51,103 nt of DNA, from the NCBI GenBank assembly GCA_028695965.1, contig JAQVHZ010000011.1, positions 1 to 51,103 of the forward strand, read 5' to 3'. Below, one piece after another: positions 44,839 through 51,103 of the stretch. Below the pieces are notes generated by a model that saw only the letters and a list, made by a program, of their open reading frames with translations, was not told where the DNA came from and made no database searches. Source of the DNA: Thermoguttaceae bacterium. GTDB taxonomy: Bacteria > Planctomycetota > Planctomycetia > Pirellulales > Thermoguttaceae. Both the position numbers and the translations under genes were made by a program. Numbering within the stretch: the first letter of the stretch is position 1; each line of letters opens with the position of its first letter.

Positions 44839-47800
44839 TCAGGATTCTTGCCCGTCCGGCTTGAGTCCGTGCCGCCGCTTCTGGAAGAACCTGCCGAAGA
44901 GCTTGCTCGAGAGGAGCGAGGGCAGGAAGATCAAGTCGCCAAAGAGCGAGGTCATCAGGATCGCGAGCATCATGATACCGAATCGCTGGGTCGGTATGAA
45001 GGTGCTGAATGCGAAGCTGAAGAGTCCGAAGCCGGAGATGAGCGCCGCTTGGGTCATCGCGGTCGCGCAGCGTTCGTAAGCGCTGAGCACGGCGTCTTTG
45101 GGCTCCATGCCTTCTCCGGTCGCCACGTTGAACCAGGTCAGGTAGTGCATCGTATTGTCGACGGCGACGCCGAGCGCCACGGACGCAGTCATCATGGTTC
45201 CGACGTCGACAAGTATGCCCGCCCAGGACATGAACCCGAAGACGACGATGACCGGGAAGATGTTCGGAAGCATCGCGACGAATCCTGCGGGTATGTTGCG
45301 CATCAGGAAGATAAAGATGATCAAGATGAGGGTAAAGGACATGAGCAAACTTGCCCCGAGCCCTCGGATGAGCTCGTGCTGAGTCTTATAGACGAGCGGG
45401 ACCGTCCCGGTATATTTTGCAGAGAAGCCCGCAGGGTAGATCCAGTCTTCCATATGCGTGTCGCCCATGGAATGCTGCAGCGCGTCCTGCTCCGCTTCGG
45501 ACATATCTCCGAGCGTGAATTCCCGCATGAGGGTTTTGGCGTCTTTGCCTTTCTTTTTAGCCGTTTCAGCGGGTAATTTTTGATCGACGTACGCTTTTGC
45601 TTCTGCAATTTTTGCTAGAACCGCTTCCGATTCAAAGGGCGACGCTTCAGTCACGCTTCCCTCCTGCTGCGCCATTGCGATCGAGGTCGTCAGCGCGATC
45701 GAGGCTTCCGCCAACATCGGTTCGACGACGTTTTTCACGTCTTCAATGAGGACGGAGTAGTCGATATCCTTTTTCAACGCCCATACGCGGATGCTGATAC
45801 GCCAGACTTCGACGCCTTGTTCTACTCGCCACTTTATCGCGCCGTTGTGCAATAGGTCGACGTCGCTCGGGTCGATTTTCCGGAGCGAACGATCGAGCCT
45901 CGTTGACGCGAGGAGCGTTTGCAGGTCGCTGACGCCTTGTCTCTCCAGGTACTCTTTATTGTCGAGCAGGACAAACGCGGCGCGCTCGGCCTTTTCTTTG
46001 TCCAGCTCGAGCGTTCTTAGCGCTTGGAATTTTGCGTAGTACGGCGTGAGGAATTCGTCGTCGTCGTGCGGATTTCCTATGTCGGCGACAAACGCGTCGT
46101 AATCGAGCCCTTTTGCGCTGACATTTTCGTCGTTGGCGAGTTCCGCGTTGAATTCGACGACTTTGTTCTCAAATTCGACGCGTTTCGCTTCCGCAGCTTC
46201 GGCGAGGAACTCGTGGAGTTCCTTAAGGGACGGATTGCCTTCGATGGCGAGATAGTCTCTCAAGGCGGCTCTATTTTCGTCTACAGCCTTGCCGACTACG
46301 GTCGAGACGGCGCGGTATGCGGCGCCTCCTTTTGCAGTCAATTCGCTTGCGTCGGGCGCAAAGAGAGCTACCGACAGGGTTCCTCCAATATCTTCTGAGA
46401 GTTCCGCCTTGAGCCTTTCATTCATTTTATTAATGAGTTCGAGCCTTTCGGCGGTTCGGAACGAGTTGTGGTACAATTTGCTGTTGTCGAAGCAGATAAT
46501 CAGCTCCATCGGGACGAGCGGTCCGAGCTTCTCTTCGAGCCAGGTGTAATTCCGGATGATTTCAGCGTCGTCGGTGAAGAAGCTCATCATCTTGACCGAG
46601 GTCTTCATTTTTGGCAGCTGAGAGGCGAAGAAGCAGAGCATCGCAACGCAGCAAATAATCACAATGTAGTTGTATTTAATGATGAATCCGCCGACATGCT
46701 CCCAGAAGATCAGGATGATGTTCTTGCTCGTGTCTTTGCCTTTGCCGCCATATTTCGCCGCGAATTTCCTCGACGGGTAGAAGTGCAGGAGCGCGGGCAA
46801 GTAGAGGAAGATAAGAATGAGCGTACACAAGACGCCGATCGCCGAATAGACCCCGAATTTCGTAATCGGAACAAGCCGACCGACGAAGAGCGAGGCGAGC
46901 CCGATCGCTGTGGTGAGCTGCGCGAAGAAACTGGGCGTAAAGGCGTGCCGCACGGCGCGTTCCGTCGCTCCCTCGAGCCCGTTTTCGCGGATCGCGTCGT
47001 GGTAGTAGTTAATCATATGGACGGAGCCCGACATACCGATAATATAGACGAGCGCGGGCATACTGAGCAAGATGGAGTCGCACGTTCCTCCGGTCAGCGA
47101 GACGATGGCGAGCGAGACGCCCGCTGATATGATGGCGACCCAGAAGACGAACATCGTCAGCCTGAAGCTTCGCAGGCAGATGAACGCGATCGTAATACCA
47201 ACGACGGCGCAGATACCGGCGAGCCGGAAGAGGGTGCGCTGCCCTTCCTGGTCGAGCGCGACGTTGTCAAAGGGAGGACCGCCAAGAATGACGCCGTCCA
47301 TGCGCACCTTTCGGCCGTGCAATATTTCGTCGATCATGCCGGTGAAGTTTTTGACCATTCGGGACGCGACGGAACCGGTCTTGACCTCGGTAGTGTCCGG
47401 CAGTCCGCATTCGACGGAGATTTCGCGGATCTTGTTGAGGACGCGCTGAAGTTCTTTCCCGTTGCGCTTGCCTTCGGTGAGCGTAACGATGAGCGCCGTG
47501 CTCTTGCCGTCGGGCCCGATGAGCGTGCCCTTAAGACGTTCGCGGATCTTGCGTTCTGTCGGGTTCAAGCCGTCTTCGTCGAGGGCTTCCTCTTGGTCTT
47601 GACCGCGCCCAGGACGCCGTTCTGTTCTTTCGTACGCATGAGAAAGGAGCCGGATGAGCCGCGGCCCCGTCAAAACTGACTGGAAGAACCGCTCTTCAAC
47701 TTCTTCTGGTTCTTCGGCTTTTTTTTCTGGAAGCTCGGCGCCCGTCGCGTCGACGAGCGCTTGCGTGGAGACGTTTGTCGGCTCGCCGGCAAGTTCGCTC

Positions 47801-48153
47801 AATTCGCCGGGAACGTCGGACACTTGGAATTCTGCCGTGAGCGCGGTTGTGGAGGCGCCCAGCGAGAAATTATCGATCGTTTGTTCCGGAACGAGTTTTT
47901 GCGCGAAGAGTTCGATACGGTCGTCCCCAACTTCGCACCCTTCCCAGCTGACAACGACGCTGCTTTCAAACGGGAATATCTTGAGATACCAGGCGTGGTC
48001 TCTAGTTTGCTGATAGTTGGGCGGCAGCCAGTCTGCGGCGTCGTTCGAGTTGCTCTTAAGGGTCTGTTTCGTTCCCATCCAAATGAAGGCGAGAAGGAAG
48101 ACGACTACAAAGAGGATTCGAAAACCATATTCTTTAAAGAAGTCTTTTTTCAT
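44839..48153 (-). CDS. MMPL/RND-family exporter
   Basis: A 1104-residue inner-membrane protein with one N-terminal helix, a first large periplasmic domain, six helices (GMSGSVHMINYYHDA and FAQLTTAIGLASLF in the SSD-like part), a second large periplasmic domain and a further six helices. This is the full RND layout. Its sequence is of the MMPL type used for lipid or hydrophobic export and common in Planctomycetota; the substrate is unknown. The ATG at 48153 (MKKDFFKEYGF) is chosen over a TTG at 48165. A coiled-coil lipoprotein gene lies upstream on the same strand. Confidence 0.87.
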   Translation of the reverse strand: MKKDFFKEYGFRILFVVVFLLAFIWMGTKQTLKSNSNDAADWLPPNYQQTRDHAWYLKIFPFESSVVVSWEGCEVGDDRIELFAQKLVPEQTIDNFSLGASTTALTAEFQVSDVPGELSELAGEPTNVSTQALVDATGAELPEKKAEEPEEVEERFFQSVLTGPRLIRLLSHAYERTERRPGRGQDQEEALDEDGLNPTERKIRERLKGTLIGPDGKSTALIVTLTEGKRNGKELQRVLNKIREISVECGLPDTTEVKTGSVASRMVKNFTGMIDEILHGRKVRMDGVILGGPPFDNVALDQEGQRTLFRLAGICAVVGITIAFICLRSFRLTMFVFWVAIISAGVSLAIVSLTGGTCDSILLSMPALVYIIGMSGSVHMINYYHDAIRENGLEGATERAVRHAFTPSFFAQLTTAIGLASLFVGRLVPITKFGVYSAIGVLCTLILIFLYLPALLHFYPSRKFAAKYGGKGKDTSKNIILIFWEHVGGFIIKYNYIVIICCVAMLCFFASQLPKMKTSVKMMSFFTDDAEIIRNYTWLEEKLGPLVPMELIICFDNSKLYHNSFRTAERLELINKMNERLKAELSEDIGGTLSVALFAPDASELTAKGGAAYRAVSTVVGKAVDENRAALRDYLAIEGNPSLKELHEFLAEAAEAKRVEFENKVVEFNAELANDENVSAKGLDYDAFVADIGNPHDDDEFLTPYYAKFQALRTLELDKEKAERAAFVLLDNKEYLERQGVSDLQTLLASTRLDRSLRKIDPSDVDLLHNGAIKWRVEQGVEVWRISIRVWALKKDIDYSVLIEDVKNVVEPMLAEASIALTTSIAMAQQEGSVTEASPFESEAVLAKIAEAKAYVDQKLPAETAKKKGKDAKTLMREFTLGDMSEAEQDALQHSMGDTHMEDWIYPAGFSAKYTGTVPLVYKTQHELIRGLGASLLMSFTLILIIFIFLMRNIPAGFVAMLPNIFPVIVVFGFMSWAGILVDVGTMMTASVALGVAVDNTMHYLTWFNVATGEGMEPKDAVLSAYERCATAMTQAALISGFGLFSFAFSTFIPTQRFGIMMLAILMTSLFGDLIFLPSLLSSKLFGRFFQKRRHGLKPDGQES

Positions 48154-48346
48154 CCGAAATACCAAAATCTAAAGTTCGGCGCAAAGCCGACCAGCTTGAA
48201 AACCAAGCGTGGTTTATTATTTAAAAGTTAGGAAACTAGGAACGTCAAGCGCGCGGCGCTCCTAACTAATATTACATAATCGCGTTGACGCGCGTCGCCG
48301 ACCGGTTGAAGCCGTCTCTGCGCGTTGACGCTGAATCTCAGGCAAA

Positions 48347-49009
48347 TTATTGCCCAAAGGGGGACCAAGAGCTTTCACCGTCGGCGAATCCTGGCGCCGG
48401 ACCTTCGGGCTCTTGGTATTCTTCTTCTTGGGGCGGCGCAGCTTGAAGGTTAATCGGCTGCGTAACGCCAAAAGATTTTTTCGAGGCGGGCTCTGTCGCG
48501 CCGACTTGTCTCAGCGGCTGCGGCGGCTCCGCCTGGGAGAATCTTGGTCCTGAATTTGAGCGCGGTACGGGCGCGAAATCCGGAAGCGTCTCCGTGTTCG
48601 ACGTCGGCGAGGAATCGTATCGGTCTGGGTCGATTCCATTTTGATAGGAAGGCGCGAGCCTTGCGGGATCGACTTCCAACATACTTCCGCCAGGATAGAC
48701 GTATTCGTCGACGGGTCTCCTTGAGTTCGCTTTTCCCTTAGCCGAATTTTCCGCCCTATTTTTTTCCAATTGGGCGCGCAGCTGTTCGTTTTCTCTCAGC
48801 GCGTCGCGCAGTTCGAATTTTGCGCGGTAGATCTCGTCTTCGAGCTGTCGGCGTTCGCTGATTAGAATCGCTTCGTTAATCGCGTACTGTTTACGGCTCG
48901 TGCATCCGAGGACGCAGAGCGCCGCCAGACCGACGATCGTGTATGCGGCAAAAGCGCGCCTTTCGGAGAATAAATGGAAAATCCATCTAAGATATGCTGT
49001 AGAGTTCAT
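48347..49009 (-). CDS. Coiled-coil, Pro-rich lipoprotein of unknown function
   Basis: A 220-residue predicted lipoprotein. The long signal ends in the lipobox VLGC (Cys 36); residues about 45-90 form a charged coiled coil (RRQLEDEIYRAKFELRDALR). The rest is Pro/Ser-rich and probably unfolded, ending GESSWSPFGQ. No family is recognised. It is 190 bases upstream of an MMPL exporter gene on the same strand, so it could link the exporter to other layers of the envelope, but this is conjecture. Confidence 0.75.
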   Translation of the reverse strand: MNSTAYLRWIFHLFSERRAFAAYTIVGLAALCVLGCTSRKQYAINEAILISERRQLEDEIYRAKFELRDALRENEQLRAQLEKNRAENSAKGKANSRRPVDEYVYPGGSMLEVDPARLAPSYQNGIDPDRYDSSPTSNTETLPDFAPVPRSNSGPRFSQAEPPQPLRQVGATEPASKKSFGVTQPINLQAAPPQEEEYQEPEGPAPGFADGESSWSPFGQ

Positions 49010-49172
49010 GGGAACCGTCCTTAGACTATTTGGGCGCGTCCGCCTCCTGCGTTCGCGCGTCGTGCTCCGAGCCGAAATACTTTTCGACCGAATGTAATCC
49101 TTCGAAGTCTACTTAAAAAACGCTATGTCGTCAAGTGAGTTTCCGGGGTTTAGCGCACTCTTTAAGAAGAGA

Positions 49173-49210
49173 AAACGCCGCGTTTTTCGACTAGGAAAAC
49201 CGTGGCGTTT
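49173..49210 (-). terminator. Terminator after the module 5 lipoprotein
   Basis: AAACGCCGCG (49173-49182) and CGTGGCGTTT (49201-49210) pair at 9 of 10 positions, followed on the minus strand by TCTCTTCTT. It lies 36 bases past the stop of the full-length (frameshifted) lipoprotein frame, which supports that frame as the real end. Confidence 0.65.
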
Positions 49211-49245
49211 AGGTTGCCTGGGCGCTATTGCGCTGCGAGTAAAAA

Positions 49246-49778
49246 TCACTTCGTCAACATCTGCTTATTTTCAATACGGACCTTTGGACCGACGTCGAAC
49301 GTTTGCGCGTTCTTGCCAGGAACAATGGTGATAGCGAGGTCTGTCAGCTCGACTTTTTTGTATTTGGGGTCAATTTCTTCGTACTCTTTTTCTTCAGCGG
49401 AGACTTTTTTGACCCACTCTTGGGGCCTTCCGGATCCTGGGGCGGCGAAGGTTGGTTTTTGCGCGTTTCGCTTTCGGTGCGCGTGGTCTTATAGACGACG
49501 ACTTGGAAGTCGCCTTCCGGCGCGCCGTTGTATTTGCCTAACGTTCTAATGACGCAGACGCCTTGCGCGTCGGTAACGCCGCCGGCAAACCATTTGTAGG
49601 CAAGGTCGTCTTTCTTTTGCAGCTGGACGCTCGCGCCTTCGACTGGGGTTCCTTCTTGAACGATCGTTATCGAGGTCGGCTGCAATTTCGGCATATCGGG
49701 CGGCGTTTTCTCGCCGCCGCATCCGCAAAACGCTAGAATCGGCGCGGAAATCAGGGCTATGATGAGGGCTCTTTGCAT
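49246..49778 (-). pseudogene. Module 5 lipoprotein, split by a -1 frameshift
   Basis: From the ATG at 49778 the frame reads a lipoprotein signal (ending about FCGC, Cys 20), then a beta-sandwich-like domain (GTPVEGASVQLQ, VTDAQGVCVIRTLGKYNG). After residue about 118 it becomes a low-complexity Lys/Ser tail and stops at 49344. In the -1 frame the protein-like sequence continues (VSAEEKEYEEIDPKYKKVEL, then AITIVPGKNAQTFDVG) to a stop at 49246-49248, near the terminator. A switch is possible at the canonical slippery heptamer A-AAA-AAG (about 49401-49407). One missing base in CCCC or A6 would also do. A mutation or base-call error is the simplest explanation. Confidence 0.75.
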
Positions 49779-49812
49779 TGTTGAACCTTTGCTAGTTGTT
49801 AAAGACGTCGAG

Positions 49813-49842
49813 GGGACGCCGCCGTAAAACGGGCGACGTCCC
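49813..49842 (-). other. Spacer hairpin between pilin and lipoprotein, module 5
   Basis: An 11-bp stem (49813-49823 with 49832-49842, one G-U pair) with an 8-base loop sits in the 91-base spacer. No T-run follows on the minus strand. Confidence 0.5.
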
Positions 49843-49869
49843 TTGCACTATTAGACGTTAGCGACGAGG

Positions 49870-50961
49870 TCAGTTAGAGGACGACGTCGTTTCGCCCCCC
49901 GCGGGCGAACCCATCGCACCCCAGACGCCGTAGGGGGATTTTCCAGAGGTGACGGCGTAGGAGTTTGCAGAACCGGCGTCGATAGTGTCGGACACGAAAC
50001 GAACGGAGCCGTCCGCCATGCCGACGTTGACGCCGCCGGAGTGATAGCTTTGCGCGGCAAAACAACCCCAGGCGTAGTTGTCGATGGGCGGCCAGGAGTA
50101 GATGCAGCTCGGGCTGTTCGGGGGAAGAACGGTTGTGAACGCGCCATTGACGGAACGTCCGTCGGTCCAGAGCAGGGCGCGCCAGGTGTCGGTTCCCGAG
50201 TTCAACGCGTTCGGGTCGTCGGCGCGGCGCGATTCGGTCAAGCAAGCGGCCGGCTTAGCGCGTCCGTCATAGAGGGAGCCCGTCTTGAAGACGCCCCCTT
50301 TCACTTGAGTCGAACCGTTTCGGTCGCCAACCATTTCGGAGATGGCGGCTGTGTTTGAGGTTCCGTCCGAAACAATTGCGAGCGGTCGCCATCCAAGGGG
50401 GCAGAAGAGGCCGCGCGAGTCGACTTTTGCGGCGACGCCTTCGCCCCAGTCGGGCCGCGCGTTATGCCACATACCGTCGCCCAAGCTGACGCACACGCTG
50501 GAGCGGCACATATTTTGGTGCGGAGAAGGCAGCTGCGCGTTACCGTCGCTCGGGCAAAGAATCGTGGGGATCTTGCTCGTGAATTCCGGACGGTTTTCGA
50601 AGGGCCACGAGTTTGGACCGAGCGCCTGCGCGCGTGCGGAAATTGCGTCGTAACGCGCTTGTTGTTCCATAAATGGAAGGAGCGCGACCGTAGCGCTGAC
50701 AAATCCTCCGTAAGCGGGGTCGCTGTATTGGTTGGTGTTGTAGTTGTAGAAGTTCATGCGCGACGCGGGGAGAACGCCGTTCGCGTCGTGATAGTTGTGC
50801 AGGGCCAGAACGTATTGTTTCAAATTGTTCGTACACTGCATGCGTCTTGCCGCTTCGCGCGCCGCTTGAACAGCGGGGAGAAGCAAGCCAATCAAGATAC
50901 CGATGATCGCAATAACGACCAACAGCTCGACCAGCGTAAAACCGGACTTCTGACGTTTCAT
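49870..50961 (-). CDS. DUF1559 family pseudopilin, module 5
   Basis: A 363-residue pseudopilin: leader [14 protein letters not shown] (cleavage after G7), hydrophobic helix, [11 protein letters not shown], and near the C-terminus YHSGGVNVGMADGSVRF with the H-x9-DG motif. Its leader resembles the first gene of the window (MKRQISRWG). It ends PAGGETTSSSN, and the GGET ending is shared with modules 1 and 4. The ribosome-binding site is weak. It is followed after 91 bases by the split lipoprotein gene. The remaining 142 bases of the window hold no gene. Confidence 0.93.
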   Translation of the reverse strand: MKRQKSGFTLVELLVVIAIIGILIGLLLPAVQAAREAARRMQCTNNLKQYVLALHNYHDANGVLPASRMNFYNYNTNQYSDPAYGGFVSATVALLPFMEQQARYDAISARAQALGPNSWPFENRPEFTSKIPTILCPSDGNAQLPSPHQNMCRSSVCVSLGDGMWHNARPDWGEGVAAKVDSRGLFCPLGWRPLAIVSDGTSNTAAISEMVGDRNGSTQVKGGVFKTGSLYDGRAKPAACLTESRRADDPNALNSGTDTWRALLWTDGRSVNGAFTTVLPPNSPSCIYSWPPIDNYAWGCFAAQSYHSGGVNVGMADGSVRFVSDTIDAGSANSYAVTSGKSPYGVWGAMGSPAGGETTSSSN

Positions 50962-51103
50962 GGTTCGTTCAGCTTTCTAGGGCGTGTTGACGCTAATTTT
51001 TTCATTCGCATTTCCCCTTGAATAATACGGGTAAAATGGCTATTGTTCTCATTATGGAACTTACAAGAGAACAATTTGACAAAATCGCCCCAACACTACC
51101 TGT

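Noticed and set aside
44830-45576. Open frame antisense to the MMPL exporter end, rich in Asp/Glu/His/Arg
   Set aside because: Charged, repetitive composition typical of the reverse of membrane-protein codons; the minus-strand exporter explains the region.

Overview
The window looks like a chromosomal segment of a planctomycete, probably of the Pirellulales type. The reasons are five genes for DUF1559 pseudopilins (a family hugely expanded in Planctomycetota), small lipoproteins with a beta-sandwich core, a large MMPL/RND exporter, and divergent planctomycete-style EF-Tu and SecE. The lineage call is inference from protein families; no 16S gene is present.

Layout. (1) 1-12300 is accessory and envelope-related: four of the five pseudopilin + lipoprotein gene pairs. 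Two pairs are copies of one roughly 2.2-kb segment (about 2139-4360 and 6113-8320), and one of these copies carries an in-frame stop in its pilin leader. Between the copies sits an AT-rich acyltransferase/AbrB-regulator cassette with a perfect inverted-repeat operator. An acidic, Cys/His-rich helical-repeat protein (8508-10187) follows. (2) 12572-15332 holds cysS and holB. (3) 15640-30986 is the translation/transcription core: tRNA-Thr(UGU), two identical tRNA-Tyr, tRNA-Gly(UCC), tRNA-Thr(GGU), tuf, tRNA-Trp, secE, nusG, rplK, rplA, rplJ, rplL, rpoB, rpoC. This order resembles the thrU-tyrU-glyT-thrT-tufB-secE-nusG-rplKAJL-rpoBC order of Escherichia coli. It is punctuated by terminators and strong hairpins that probably set stoichiometry. 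(4) 31084-34161 holds a RamA/RACo-like iron-sulfur ATPase and a CrtI-like FAD oxidoreductase. (5) 34403-44647 is a DNA-maintenance/defence block: sbcD and sbcC on the plus strand, facing a type I restriction-modification operon (hsdR-hsdM-hsdS) plus a membrane-anchored DUF2726 nuclease-like gene on the minus strand. (6) 44839-50961, all minus strand, holds an MMPL exporter, a coiled-coil lipoprotein, and the fifth pseudopilin + lipoprotein pair, whose lipoprotein gene is split by a -1 frameshift next to a canonical slippery heptamer.

The strongest candidate for an under-described system is the repeated two-gene module. In all five cases a pseudopilin is followed 85-125 bases later on the same strand by a small lipoprotein, and every spacer contains a potential hairpin. 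The two duplicated copies also share a promoter, a leader of about 380 bases and a tiny divergent ORF with a strong ribosome-binding site. The remaining genes are mostly recognisable housekeeping or defence functions.
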